Counted from the stretch's first letter, positions 25,635-35,601 are shown. The stretch: 64,000 nucleotides of DNA from Thaumasiovibrio sp043421945 (GCA_043421945.1 JBHOGO010000009.1:23722-87721); one strand, 5' to 3'. Numbers and translations: made by a program. Notes: generated by a model not told the origin, from the sequence alone.

Positions 25635-26975
25635 TCATCGGCTACGGTAAGGTGATGAAATCGTCACTCTATTTCTTCCAGTACGTTTTGCTTTATAAAG
25701 CGCTTCGTCTGCCCTTTGAATCAATTCGCTGGGTGTTTCGTCTTCTAGCTGTGCAACCCCAGCACTGATCGTAATAGTGGTATCATTCGTCCATTGAAAA
25801 TTTTCCACTTGATATCGTAACGTTTCCGCTAAATCGGTGGCTGACTGCAATGCTCTGTTCGGACAAAAAATAATAAACTCTTCCCTTCCCCACCGGACAA
25901 AAACATCATTAATGTCCAGCCACTCAACCACTAAATGGCTAAACGCTCTCAAAATATCATCACCACAATAGTGCCCGTGAGTGTCATTAATCACTTTAAA
26001 ATGATCAATATCGATAAAGATAATGGAAAAAGGACGTTCATAACGCTGACTCTGCTTCACTGCTTGATGAAGCCACTCCTGCACAGCTGCGCGATTTTTT
26101 ACCCCAGTCAGCGTATCTCGCTCTGCCAAGGCTGCAAATTTTTTCGCTTGAAGGCTTAATGTAATGTTATTTTTTCTCAAGAGTGCTTCGCGCTTGGCTG
26201 CAACTTGGAAATTGTAGCGGACTATGAAATATTCGTAACAAAGAAAGCATATAGCAGAAATGATCCACATCGCCATAATAAGCTTATAGAGTTCTTGTTC
26301 GCTAATCCAATAACCATGAAACGTTATTCCTCTGACACTGAGCGTATACTCTCCCTCTTCAACATAGCTCCCTGTCGCAACCTCTATATGCACAATATTT
26401 GAGAGGTCAGGTCCGGAGTGCTCTAAATCAATATTGTAATCTGCAATCCACCATGAGAGAACATGGAAAGCATTGAGAGGAATAGTAACAGGACCACGAT
26501 TGACACCTGGGGAAAATTCGATCGCATTAAATTTGTAAGAGACAGGGTCGTCATCACGCGTATATGCAGGATGAGAGTTTCTTAAGTAGACACGGACTCG
26601 AGCATCATCCATCAAAGTATGATAGTCAATATTTAAGCTGACCGAATGGTATTTACTCAAATCGATCGCTTCACCGATGCGTTGAGGAAACATCGCAATT
26701 TCACAAAATGGGTATGGTGCTACATTTACAATACGGCAACCAATGCTCGCCCCATCTTCCCACTCAACCATGCTGACCTCTGTTTCCCCCCCTTGTAAGC
26801 TGTCATCGACTTTCTCAAAGCGCCAATCAGGTACAGAAACAACCATATCTCTGCTGGCTCCCCCCATATGATGCCAACCAATAAGAAAGATAGAGAGCGT
26901 GAGCAATAACACAATCATTTTCTTAAAGACTGCATGTGACGATATAGGAGCAAAATCAACCATAACCATAACCAA
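25635..26975 (-). CDS. Membrane GGDEF-domain protein with degenerate GREEF motif
   Basis: A 446-residue signalling protein. An N-terminal helix (about 20-37) leads to a periplasmic domain (about 45-225) rich in beta strands that resembles carbohydrate-binding or galactose-binding folds, then a second helix (about 230-250), a short coiled linker and a GGDEF domain (about 285-440). The signature is GREEF at 363-367: Arg364, codon AGG, replaces the second Gly, one transition from GGG. No RxxD inhibitory site is seen. Other catalytic parts (DTLTGVKNR, FIDIDHFKVINDTHGH) are intact. It may be an inactive cyclase acting as a GTP sensor, or weakly active. Several in-frame ATGs lie at the start. Confidence 0.85.
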   Translation of the reverse strand: MVMVMVDFAPISSHAVFKKMIVLLLTLSIFLIGWHHMGGASRDMVVSVPDWRFEKVDDSLQGGETEVSMVEWEDGASIGCRIVNVAPYPFCEIAMFPQRIGEAIDLSKYHSVSLNIDYHTLMDDARVRVYLRNSHPAYTRDDDPVSYKFNAIEFSPGVNRGPVTIPLNAFHVLSWWIADYNIDLEHSGPDLSNIVHIEVATGSYVEEGEYTLSVRGITFHGYWISEQELYKLIMAMWIISAICFLCYEYFIVRYNFQVAAKREALLRKNNITLSLQAKKFAALAERDTLTGVKNRAAVQEWLHQAVKQSQRYERPFSIIFIDIDHFKVINDTHGHYCGDDILRAFSHLVVEWLDINDVFVRWGREEFIIFCPNRALQSATDLAETLRYQVENFQWTNDTTITISAGVAQLEDETPSELIQRADEALYKAKRTGRNRVTISSPYRSR

Positions 26976-27073
26976 CTAAACAGAGACACTCAAAATAATC
27001 TCAAATAACAATAAGTTAAGCAATACATTCACATCAGTGATATTGCATATATTAAATTGAACTGTGCTAAAAC

Positions 27074-27102
27074 AAAAAAAGCCTGCGAAAGGCAGGCTTT
27101 TA
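27074..27102 (-). terminator. Intrinsic terminator of nagK
   Basis: On the minus strand AAAAGCCTGC, loop CTTTC, GCAGGCTTTTTTTG, a classic stem with T-run 15 nt beyond the nagK stop codon. Confidence 0.92.
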
Positions 27103-27116
27103 TCAGTATTTTAGAA

Positions 27117-28028
27117 TTAAGACTCAATATTTAAGAAAGCTGCACCACGAACACCACCAGAGTCGCCGTGTTTCGCTTTCAAAATCTTCGGTGGCTTAGC
27201 AACAGAAAGAAGATGTTTGTGCATACGCTCTGGTACTTGTCGATAGATTTCATCAAAATTCGATAGTCCACCACCAAGTACAACCACATGTGAATCTAAA
27301 GCTGTCATGAGGTTTGCAAAACAAATGGCAACTAGCTCTAGGTATTTATCAACAAATGCGACGGCAACTTCTTCACCGGCGTAGTAGTTCTCGATAATGG
27401 TAATCGCCTTCAGCTTTTCTTCATGATCATGGGCATAAAGCATTTCAAAGCCACGCCCAGAGAGATAATTATCAAGACAGCCTTTTTGATCACATCCACA
27501 TTGAAACAAAGGAGCATTTTCACCTAAGTGAAACCATGCATCGATAGGTAAACGCATATGCCCAAGTTCGCCAGCCACGTTATTTTTTCCAGAGAAAACT
27601 TTACCATTATAGATGAGTCCACCACCGAACCCAGTTCCCATAATTAAGCCAGCCACTGAAGGATAATGTTGTAGGTCTTCGTCCCATGCCTCTGAAAGTG
27701 CAAAACAGTTAGCATCGTTTTCAACCATAACGGAGCGACCCAGTTTTGCTTCTAGATCTTTACGTAGCGGCTTACCTTTAGCGGCACCGATATTAACAGT
27801 TAACACATTACCTGTTTCTGCTTCTTCCATACCTGGAAGACCGATGCCAACTTTTCCCACAACGCCAAACTCTTGATCAGCTTCAAGAGCCATCGTTGCG
27901 ATGGTATCAACCAGTTCTTGATAGTCTGTCGTTGGTGTCGGTACTCGCTTTGTCGCTACGCGATTTAGATCACTGTCAAACGCACCAAACTCAATCTTAG
28001 TGCCACCGACATCAAAGCCATAATACAT
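27117..28028 (-). CDS. nagK: N-acetyl-D-glucosamine kinase NagK (ROK family)
   Basis: A 303-residue cytosolic kinase, the same length as E. coli NagK, phosphorylating N-acetylglucosamine to the 6-phosphate during cell wall or chitin recycling. Seen: phosphate-binding DVGGTKIEFG at the N-terminus, catalytic region VENDANCFALSEA, IMGTGFGGGLI, and the ROK zinc motif GHMRL...CGCDQKGCLDNYLSGRG. The ATG at 28028 follows GGGAG with good spacing and gives the exact family length; an in-frame start at 28061 is less likely. The gene is monocistronic. Confidence 0.95.
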   Translation of the reverse strand: MYYGFDVGGTKIEFGAFDSDLNRVATKRVPTPTTDYQELVDTIATMALEADQEFGVVGKVGIGLPGMEEAETGNVLTVNIGAAKGKPLRKDLEAKLGRSVMVENDANCFALSEAWDEDLQHYPSVAGLIMGTGFGGGLIYNGKVFSGKNNVAGELGHMRLPIDAWFHLGENAPLFQCGCDQKGCLDNYLSGRGFEMLYAHDHEEKLKAITIIENYYAGEEVAVAFVDKYLELVAICFANLMTALDSHVVVLGGGLSNFDEIYRQVPERMHKHLLSVAKPPKILKAKHGDSGGVRGAAFLNIES

Positions 28029-28241
28029 CCTGTACTCCCTGAAAAACTCGAAAAATTTCAACGATTATCGCTAACTCGCCCCTCACAATCCGTGATGAAG
28101 GGCACATAAAGGGTGGTTAAGCACACAAAGTCATATCGATTGGTTGAAAAATAACTACATTTGAACTAAAGGTCTGAATTTAACATGTTAATTCGTCATT
28201 AAGTGACAGAGGAACTTTTCTACATACTCGGTTTATACGTG

Positions 28242-28964
28242 TTATCGCAGCGATGTACTAAGCTCGTCTCGCATGCGGTCTAGCGCTCCGGGGCCATCGA
28301 GTTTTTTCTGGCGTTTTCCTAATCGATAATGCTCGCTAAAGACATCAAACCAAAGGTCTAATGTACGCGCATTTTCAGTTTCTCCAAACATATCTACAAT
28401 TCGAGCAGCGACTTCTGCCGTTGCCAGTTGATTAGACTTCGTTGCTTCTCGTAGCTTAAAACGTGAAAATGCTTCTGGTGTAATAGACAATAAAGGTAAC
28501 GGCGCAAGGTATTCACTTTTACGGAATATCTTCTTCGCTTCTTGCCAACTACCATCAAGTAAAATAAACAGTGGACGCTTTCCATCTGGAACGTCAATCG
28601 AATGAACTTGACGCTCAGGAGCATATTCTGAAGGGAAAATAACATAAGGTTGCCACTGTGGATCATTGATCACCGCAAGCATCTCTGGATTCGGGTCGGT
28701 TCGCGACCAAATAAACGCAAAGCAATCTTCAAAAAGGTCAGCGATAAGACGACCTGTATTACTCGGTTTTAAAACCTCATCGTCAAACATAATTAACAAA
28801 AAAGCAGCTTGAGATTGGATCACCGGCTTATCTTTACAAATACATAAACGTTCTTGAACCATACAGTAAGGACAACGCTGTACATTTGCGCCTCGGGCTC
28901 GAAATGGTTTAGTAGCGCGAGATAATCGTTCTTTATGAAGGCGGTGTACTGCATGAATTCGCAT
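28242..28964 (-). CDS. tapT: tRNA-uridine aminocarboxypropyltransferase TapT (DTW domain)
   Basis: A 240-residue DTW-domain protein. E. coli TapT (YfiP) transfers the 3-amino-3-carboxypropyl group from S-adenosylmethionine to U47 of tRNAs. An N-terminal zinc-type cluster CPYCMVQERLCIC is followed by HRL-type basic residues, the SNTGRLIADLF block and the DTW signature LLDGSWQEAKKIFRKSEYL, here with Asp-Gly-Ser-Trp. The C-terminus is basic. It is monocistronic. TuaA, the other E. coli DTW enzyme, is the alternative. Confidence 0.85.
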   Translation of the reverse strand: MRIHAVHRLHKERLSRATKPFRARGANVQRCPYCMVQERLCICKDKPVIQSQAAFLLIMFDDEVLKPSNTGRLIADLFEDCFAFIWSRTDPNPEMLAVINDPQWQPYVIFPSEYAPERQVHSIDVPDGKRPLFILLDGSWQEAKKIFRKSEYLAPLPLLSITPEAFSRFKLREATKSNQLATAEVAARIVDMFGETENARTLDLWFDVFSEHYRLGKRQKKLDGPGALDRMRDELSTSLR

Positions 28965-29096
28965 CGTTAGGTCTCATTACGTTTTTAAAACGCCTGCATG
29001 ATACTGTCGCGAGCGTACGCTGCCAAGTGATATTCCTAGACTCTTTCTGAAAACACGATGAACAAATCATGTGGGTCAGTGATTCTCTTCTTCTCT

Positions 29097-30659
29097 CTAA
29101 AGCCCTTCTAGTTTGAGCCCTAGAGGAACAAGCTGAAACAAACGTGAGTCCATCCGTTGAATCGGTAGTTCGTAATGAGGAGTAAACGCCATTTTATCCA
29201 ATATGTGCGTTTTTAGATCAACACCCGGTGCTATTTCGATGAGCGTCAAACCCGCTTCTGTTAATTTAAAAACGGCGCGTTCAGTGATATAGTAGATTGG
29301 TCGGTTTGAAAGATAGGCATGACGACCACTGAAGGTTATCTGTTGGACGTGTTCGATAAATTTACAAACCTCACCATCTTGATGGATGGCTAATTCGCCA
29401 CTCTTGATTTCTATATCCTGCTGACCAGCCGTAAACGTACCGCAAAAATATACCTCTTTAGCATTCTGAGAAATATTGATAAACCCGCCACAGCCCGCAA
29501 TACGATCACCGAACCTTGATACATTAATATTGCCAAACTGGTCGCATTGCGCCATACCTAAAAATGCTTGATCGACGCCGCCTCCATCATAAAAATCAAA
29601 CTGCTGATCTTGCGTAATAATCGCTTCTGGGAACGCACTAGCACCAAAGCTGAGTCCACCAGCTGGCGCACCTCCGATCCCGCCAGGCTCGACAGTGAGC
29701 ACAAAGTCATCAATCACCCCTTCTTCTTTGGCAACGTTGGAGATCACTTCAGGTGCACCGATGCCTAAGTTTAATACTGCACCGCGCTTTAGAAAGAGTG
29801 CGGCCCGACGAGCAATAACCTTCTTAATATCCAGCTCTCGGTGTACGTGCTGATACATCTGCCGATCACCTTTGCCTACATAGGCTTCATTATATAACTC
29901 AGCGAATGTCTGCATGTGCTCTTCAGCTTGGTGTGCAACGACGATGGCATCGACTAAAATACCCGGTATCTTCACTGCGTGAGGTGCGAGTTCACCACGA
30001 TTAACCATCTGTTTTACTTGTACAATGACTTTCCCGCCCCTTGCTTTTACGGCTTGAGCGGCAGCAAGGTTTTCAACAACAAGGCACTCCTCTTCCATTG
30101 TGATATTACCTTGAGGATCCGCAGTCGTGCCTCTTAATAACGCGATATCAAGTTCGAGCTTACGATAAAATAAAAACTCTTCATCTTCTAATGTGATGAC
30201 TTTAACAATATCCTCTTGAGAAACTTTATTTATTTTTCCACCTTCTATACGTGGATCGATAAATGTCCCTAACCCCACATGCGAATAGGTGCCTGGCTTT
30301 CCAGCAGCGCTATCTCGGAGTAGGTGTGAGATAATGCCTTGTGGTAGATTATAAGCTTCAATTTGTTCGCTAAGGGCCAGCTGTTGCAATTTAGGTACCA
30401 AGCCCCAATGACCACCAATGACACGTTTGAGCATGCCGGGTAAAGCAAAGTGATTAGCGGCTTTTCCCTCTCCATCCCCCTGACCAGCGGCGAAAACAAG
30501 CGTTATTTGACGAGGATGACCTGTTTTTTCATAGCGCTCTCCAGCGGCTTTTGCCAAGCCTTCAGCAACAACTGAACCTATAAAACCGCCCAGTACGACG
30601 CCATCTCCATCTTTAATTAAACTCACCGCCTGCTCTGCAGTGATCACTGGTTTTTCCAA
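29097..30659 (-). CDS. Acetate/3-ketoacid CoA-transferase (YdiF-like)
   Basis: A fused alpha-beta CoA-transferase of 520 residues, strongly similar in layout to E. coli YdiF. It carries LGGFIGSVVAEGLA at the N-terminus, GGHWG, NLPQGIISHLLR and the catalytic glutamate in LTVEPGGIGG (Glu324 from the chosen start). It moves CoA between acyl groups, using acetyl-CoA and short-chain fatty acids or keto acids. An AGGGAG seven bases ahead supports a TTG start at 30659; another TTG at 30677 lies inside or before that ribosome binding site. A fatty-acid or ketone-use role is inferred; neighbours do not specify it. Confidence 0.9.
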   Translation of the reverse strand: MEKPVITAEQAVSLIKDGDGVVLGGFIGSVVAEGLAKAAGERYEKTGHPRQITLVFAAGQGDGEGKAANHFALPGMLKRVIGGHWGLVPKLQQLALSEQIEAYNLPQGIISHLLRDSAAGKPGTYSHVGLGTFIDPRIEGGKINKVSQEDIVKVITLEDEEFLFYRKLELDIALLRGTTADPQGNITMEEECLVVENLAAAQAVKARGGKVIVQVKQMVNRGELAPHAVKIPGILVDAIVVAHQAEEHMQTFAELYNEAYVGKGDRQMYQHVHRELDIKKVIARRAALFLKRGAVLNLGIGAPEVISNVAKEEGVIDDFVLTVEPGGIGGAPAGGLSFGASAFPEAIITQDQQFDFYDGGGVDQAFLGMAQCDQFGNINVSRFGDRIAGCGGFINISQNAKEVYFCGTFTAGQQDIEIKSGELAIHQDGEVCKFIEHVQQITFSGRHAYLSNRPIYYITERAVFKLTEAGLTLIEIAPGVDLKTHILDKMAFTPHYELPIQRMDSRLFQLVPLGLKLEGL

Positions 30660-30958
30660 TGCCTGACTCCCTGTCAATATCTATTCGAGTAATTGTAGAA
30701 GGTCAGAATCGCATTAGGGCAACCAAGATCACATTAACTACAAAATAATAACATCTTCAGGCTTGAAATAGACTAGTCCTAACCTCACCTTTAAAGTCAG
30801 ACTATTTAGATACTATTGCGATATTTATATTTACTAATGAGGCAATTTCTACTATCAGACCTGTGGGTATGTTAACAAATGAATCTAAGCCTTAAATAGG
30901 GGCCATGTATCGAGACAATTTCTCAAAATAATGAAGTTAAAATTAAACTGACTCGTCA
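30660..30958. other. Intergenic region, AT-rich
   Basis: About 300 nt between the CoA-transferase and the VOC gene, both read leftward. I see no gene, terminator or recognisable operator; it probably holds the CoA-transferase promoter. Confidence 0.35.
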
Positions 30959-31348
30959 CTATTCTTTATTTTCATAGAGTTCGAGCGGTAAACCATCAGG
31001 GTCAGAAAAAAAAGTAAATTGTCTGCCAGTCAGTTCATCCACTCTAATTGCCTCTACATCGACGCCACTAGCAATAAGATAATCGACTGTTTCTTCAATA
31101 TTTGAAACGGAAAAAGCGAGGTGCCTAAGCCCTTGAGCTTCTGGATAACTGAGGCGTTCAGGTGCATGAGGAAAGGAGAATAATTCAATTTGCTTCCCAT
31201 CAGGTAAAGCGAGGTCAAGCTTATAAGAGTTCCGCTCAGCTCGATACGTTTCTTGAATCACTGATAACTTCAAAACATGCGTATAAAATTGTTTTGACCG
31301 TTCATAGTCAGAACAAATTATCGCGATATGGTGAAGACCATTTAACAT
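30959..31348 (-). CDS. gloA2: VOC-family protein, GloA2/YaeR type
   Basis: A 129-residue vicinal-oxygen-chelate protein with the same length and blocks as E. coli YaeR: LHHIAIICSDYERSKQFY, QIELFSFPHAPERLSYPEA, GLRHLAFSV and FFSDPDGLPLELYE. The likely metal ligands His, Glu, His and Glu (in HHIAI, IELFSF, RHLAF and LELYE) are kept. A glyoxalase-like role is suggested by the family but not shown. The gene lies 35 nt beyond the end of the AttH gene, on the same strand. Confidence 0.88.
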   Translation of the reverse strand: MLNGLHHIAIICSDYERSKQFYTHVLKLSVIQETYRAERNSYKLDLALPDGKQIELFSFPHAPERLSYPEAQGLRHLAFSVSNIEETVDYLIASGVDVEAIRVDELTGRQFTFFSDPDGLPLELYENKE

Positions 31349-31383
31349 TTAAAGTATCCTTACTTTCTTTTAACCTGTACCAA

Positions 31384-32502
31384 CTAGTAGCCCGTTAACT
31401 CCATATAGCCAACCCCAGTATGGCTACCGATGAATGAGACAGGGCCTTCCCAATAGGAAAAGAGTAAAGGTAACGGCGGGTAATGATTCTTCGCTGAAAC
31501 CATGATATCTATCCCCTGGCTCGGTACATAAAGCTTCCACTTTAATGGCCAACGGTTACCATCAAATTTACCGTAATCGAGTGGCTTCATCACTATCTCT
31601 TGAGGAGACAATGCAACCGTTTCTGTCTCAGATATTAACGAACCAAAATAAGTATAAGCGCTACCTTCTCGCACACGAGCGATCATCAATTTTTCCTGTG
31701 AAGAGAGGTGAAGCGCAAACCAGTCCCATCCCAGATTTTCCCCTGGGAGCAAACTCTGAGAGCTCCATTCACGGTCATACCAGCCACTTCCTGTCACTTC
31801 AAAGCGCTTACCTTTAAATTCTATTGTACCTTCAACATTGAGATAAGGATGGCTAAAGTAATGAGAAGCTAGGGTACCCATTTCATTTTTGGTGCTATAG
31901 CCATTTTTTCCCTGAAGAACGGCACTCCCTTCATCTTGAATGGTCAATTTAGCGCTAATGTCACTCTCTTCAACGCTGAATACCCCTGGAAATGGCGATT
32001 GCCCCGTACCCTGCCAATGCCAATTATCTATCCACATTTCATAAGGCGAGGAGACAACAGCGGCTTGCTGAATACCACCACGAGCGAAACGTTGTAGCGC
32101 CACCTGTTCATTCGCACTGGTAATAACAAAGTGTGCCATATAGCGTTGTGGGTTTTGCCAACCAGTAAGATCATTCACAGCGGTAGCATAACGAAAAAGT
32201 GTCCATTGTACCCCCCATTCTCGCCCAAACTCGTCGATAAGATTAGCGGTTAAGTACCACCACTCATTTCTAAACATCGGGTGGGCACCATGATCACTTG
32301 GAAGTTCGATGACGCGATCAGGCGAAGAGACTTCAAAATCCGAAGTCTCATTATTTGAATACAGTGCAGGATTTGAAAAAAGCGTTGGTACTGTTGTTTT
32401 GTCACTCATTCGATCTTTGTCTGCTGAAAATTTGTCAGCAGACAACATCAACGCTAAGCCAATAACGCAAAAAACAACAATACCCACAAGCCCTTTTTTC
32501 AC
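31384..32502 (-). CDS. AttH-like lipocalin-domain protein of an ABC export operon
   Basis: A 372-residue protein with an N-terminal hydrophobic helix (MKKGLVGIVVFCVIGLALML) that serves as signal or anchor, then an AttH/CrtC-like double-lipocalin fold with HPMFRNEWWYLTANL, GSGWYDREWSSQ and GENLGWDWFALHL, which are family hallmarks. The GTG start at 32502 overlaps the permease stop as GTGA and has GGGAGG upstream, so translation is coupled. It is the periplasmic partner of the ABC pair; related proteins accompany ATPase-FtsX transporters in many proteobacteria and in the Agrobacterium att locus. The ligand, probably a hydrophobic molecule, is unknown. Confidence 0.87.
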   Translation of the reverse strand: MKKGLVGIVVFCVIGLALMLSADKFSADKDRMSDKTTVPTLFSNPALYSNNETSDFEVSSPDRVIELPSDHGAHPMFRNEWWYLTANLIDEFGREWGVQWTLFRYATAVNDLTGWQNPQRYMAHFVITSANEQVALQRFARGGIQQAAVVSSPYEMWIDNWHWQGTGQSPFPGVFSVEESDISAKLTIQDEGSAVLQGKNGYSTKNEMGTLASHYFSHPYLNVEGTIEFKGKRFEVTGSGWYDREWSSQSLLPGENLGWDWFALHLSSQEKLMIARVREGSAYTYFGSLISETETVALSPQEIVMKPLDYGKFDGNRWPLKWKLYVPSQGIDIMVSAKNHYPPLPLLFSYWEGPVSFIGSHTGVGYMELTGY

Positions 32503-34949
32503 TGTGCCTCCCGGAAAGAACGTATCGCAGAACGACGCACAAGCCTCACTACAGGCCAACCACCGGCTAATAAGAGTGATAGCAGTGATATACTGAGTAT
32601 CAAGCTATATTGCAATGGGAACAGTACAAGTTCCATCGTCCAGCCAAAGGAGTGCGTCAAAATGCGCTCAATGAGCAGTTTTGCCAGAGCTATCCCTAAT
32701 GGTAATGCAATCATCGTACTAAGCAGTCCTATCACTAACAATTGCCCACCGCCGAGTAGTACTAGCTCTCTGCCGGACATCCCCATGCAGCGCAACAGTG
32801 AAAACTGCTTAGCCCGTGACAACTCACCGGCTGTCGTAGCAAAGAATAAACCTGTCACCGCAATCACTAATGTCAGTAAACCCAGCGCGTCTGTGACCTT
32901 AAAAGTTTGCTCAAACACTTTCATTGCACGCGATAGCAAAGCGTGTTGATTGATCGCTTGCCTATCGGTTAACCCAAATTGTTTTTTGAGGTCCTGTGAG
33001 AGTTGATGTGAATCAGCGCCTTCTGCCAATAAAACGGCCAAGCCAACACGCCCCTGTCCATTATAAAGCTGATGCCAACGTTTATGCGGTAACATAACCT
33101 GACCATAAGGGTTCCCATAGTCATAATAGACCCCGGCAACGCGCCACTCACCTTTAAAAGGGCTCGGTAAATGCACCCTATCACCGGGAGACCAACCACG
33201 AGATAGTGCCAATGACTCACTGACTAGTACGCTACGTCCACTATGGAAATCAAACCAAAAGTCAGGCGTCGATACCTTCATCGTCAGCGATTCGAGTTCT
33301 ATTTGGCTGGTACCAATACTAATTGCTTGAAGCACCCCTTGCTCACTATTTGAATCAGTGCGCCATTGCCACAACACTTCTTTCACATCCGATCGACTGT
33401 CTAACCAACTATCTATCGCGACGGCCTCTTCAGTCTTCGGCTGTAAATAGAGATCAGCGACAATACGCGTCTTTAGCCAATCTACCGTTGCTGTACGGAA
33501 GCTACCCACCATCGTATCCATACCAATATTCGTCGCAATCGCTAACATAAAGGCCATTGATGCCACCCCACGGTAGCTGAGGCTTGCGGCAGCATCAGTA
33601 AAGAACCATCGTAACTTCGGGCTAGGAAGAAGGAGGGCTAAATTGGAGAAGAGCGTCCATATCAAGAAAGGCATAACCAGTGCTGATGAAACCAATAGCA
33701 AACCAATTAACATGAAGCCGATTAACTCGGTAGGAGGAAGAAAATAAAGAACGACCGCAATGCAAGTCAATACCAGCGCCAACAACGCTTGCCTAAAGAA
33801 TGATTTACCGCTAAAGCGATGTAATGAGAGCTGGCGTGAGAGTCTGGCTGGCGGCGTTTTTAATAGTCGAACCATTGGCCAGCCACATGCGCATACTGTG
33901 CCTATAATTGCAATGCCGACACTCGAAATACCCCATTGCCAATGCCACTCAACATGACTTTGAACGAGGGCACCATACAAGTCCCCCAAGCTACTCGCTA
34001 CCGAGGGCATCAATTGATTAGCCAATGCTAAGCCGACGATATTACCACTGAAAACGGCGATAATAAGCCAAATAGTCACCTCCGCAACCAGCACAGCGAA
34101 CAATTGTCGCCCAGCGACGCCAAGCTGACGTAATTGACCAAAAAGGGGCTGTCGCTGCGTAAAGCTTAATGACATCGCTTGGAAAAAAATAAACATCCCA
34201 ACGACAAACGCCAGTAATCCCATGGCTAACAGGTTGCTATGAAAAGCTCGTGTGAGTGGTGCTAATTGATCGCTAGAACGTAACTCAATCCGCAGCGAAT
34301 CTGGCAACGTTTTCGTTAACTTATCTAATGTGCTTGTCGACATTTCCCCGCACGCGATAGAAGATAGCCCTCTTGCGTGGTTATAGGACTTCACCATCGA
34401 TATGTCAGCCATTAACCGAGCACCACCGAAAATACTGTCACTGACAACCTGAAAGGGACCCACTTCCCCATGGTTTGTCAGTATGTGTTGCCCATTTTTA
34501 ATATCGAGAAAAGTTGCGTAACTTTGACTGATAAGAATAGGGTATGGCGGTAGCATTAAACTTGCGGGGTTGAACAAAGAAGCACGCTGATGCTGAGTAG
34601 AAAGATTAAGCAATGCTATTGGATCGATACCTAATATCTCTAGCACGTGGTCTGGCGTTGTAAGGACTGTTCTTTCAAGCGGAACACATTGTGAAAAACC
34701 TTGACGCCTCAGAGAGATATACGTTTCATCAGGTACCCGCTTTCCCAAGTCTTTATTAACAATGGTATAAGGAAAGGGATTATTAAGAAGCTGAGCGTTT
34801 CGTTCGTAACTCAAACGCGCTTGGAAGTTTATGGCTAAAACACCCACTAACAATGAGATGCCAAGGGTAAGACCAAACCAAACTAAGACTAACTGGAGTT
34901 TGTGCTTACGGTAATGACCCCAAACCGCTTTAGCTACGGGAACGAACAT
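32499..34949 (-). CDS. FtsX-family ABC transporter permease
   Basis: An 816-residue inner-membrane protein with the fused double-FtsX layout: one helix near the N-terminus, a periplasmic region, a three-helix FtsX block around 245-360, more helices around 385-450, a second periplasmic region and a C-terminal FtsX block (about 685-805). The ATG at 34949 follows AGGGAGG; it overlaps the ATPase gene end by 20 nt, and the 3' end overlaps the AttH start by 4 nt. Such pairs pull lipids or lipoproteins from the membrane (LolCDE-like) or drive envelope processes. The substrate is unknown. Confidence 0.88.
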   Translation of the reverse strand: MFVPVAKAVWGHYRKHKLQLVLVWFGLTLGISLLVGVLAINFQARLSYERNAQLLNNPFPYTIVNKDLGKRVPDETYISLRRQGFSQCVPLERTVLTTPDHVLEILGIDPIALLNLSTQHQRASLFNPASLMLPPYPILISQSYATFLDIKNGQHILTNHGEVGPFQVVSDSIFGGARLMADISMVKSYNHARGLSSIACGEMSTSTLDKLTKTLPDSLRIELRSSDQLAPLTRAFHSNLLAMGLLAFVVGMFIFFQAMSLSFTQRQPLFGQLRQLGVAGRQLFAVLVAEVTIWLIIAVFSGNIVGLALANQLMPSVASSLGDLYGALVQSHVEWHWQWGISSVGIAIIGTVCACGWPMVRLLKTPPARLSRQLSLHRFSGKSFFRQALLALVLTCIAVVLYFLPPTELIGFMLIGLLLVSSALVMPFLIWTLFSNLALLLPSPKLRWFFTDAAASLSYRGVASMAFMLAIATNIGMDTMVGSFRTATVDWLKTRIVADLYLQPKTEEAVAIDSWLDSRSDVKEVLWQWRTDSNSEQGVLQAISIGTSQIELESLTMKVSTPDFWFDFHSGRSVLVSESLALSRGWSPGDRVHLPSPFKGEWRVAGVYYDYGNPYGQVMLPHKRWHQLYNGQGRVGLAVLLAEGADSHQLSQDLKKQFGLTDRQAINQHALLSRAMKVFEQTFKVTDALGLLTLVIAVTGLFFATTAGELSRAKQFSLLRCMGMSGRELVLLGGGQLLVIGLLSTMIALPLGIALAKLLIERILTHSFGWTMELVLFPLQYSLILSISLLSLLLAGGWPVVRLVRRSAIRSFREAQ

Positions 34950-35601
34950 CCAGACAGCCTCCCTGTAACCTAACTTGACCTTCCATATATTTTGCGACGT
35001 TAGCACTGTGTGTGACAAGTAATAAGGTACAACGTAACTCTTTCGCTAGGCTAATGAGTAATCGCATCACCGCTGCTTCATTCTTTTCATCTAAGCTTCC
35101 GGTAGGCTCATCGGCTAATAAAAGTTTTGGTTCCATATAAAGTGCACGTGCGATCGCAACACGTTGTTGTTGTCCACCCGAAAGCTCTTCAGGGAACCGA
35201 GAAAGGAGTGACATCAGATCTAAGTTAGAGAGGATTTGCCGCCAAATTCTATCGTTTTCTGGTAGTCCACGAAGTTGACGACAAAAACGAATATTATCAG
35301 CAATAGTCAATGTTGGGAGTAGATTATACTGCTGGAAAATCATGCCGATATTTTCACGACGAAAATGGGTTCTTTGACGTTCATCACATGCATGAAGAGG
35401 TTGATTATCAAACCATATCTCACCCGAATCTTGAGTATCCAAGCCTGCAATAAGATTAAGCAACGTACTTTTTCCTGAACCACTCTCCCCCATCAATGCA
35501 ATCTGAGTGCCCCGTGGGATGTGTAGTTCTGCACTTTGCAATACCGGATGGAAATCATCACCATCTCGGTAGCCCTTACAAAGCTGGTTTATTTTTAACA
35601 T
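34930..35601 (-). CDS. ABC transporter ATPase, LolD/MacB type
   Basis: A 223-residue ATPase with Walker A GESGSGKST at 38-46, Q-loop FQQYNLLPTLT, signature LSGGQQQRVAIARAL and Walker B LLLADEPTGSLD, the exact pattern of the LolD/MacB/FtsE group. The ATG at 35601 follows GGAAG; the frame continues upstream to 35706 without a better start. It is the first gene of the overlapping ATPase / permease / AttH operon and powers it from the cytoplasm. Confidence 0.93.
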   Translation of the reverse strand: MLKINQLCKGYRDGDDFHPVLQSAELHIPRGTQIALMGESGSGKSTLLNLIAGLDTQDSGEIWFDNQPLHACDERQRTHFRRENIGMIFQQYNLLPTLTIADNIRFCRQLRGLPENDRIWRQILSNLDLMSLLSRFPEELSGGQQQRVAIARALYMEPKLLLADEPTGSLDEKNEAAVMRLLISLAKELRCTLLLVTHSANVAKYMEGQVRLQGGCLDVRSRS

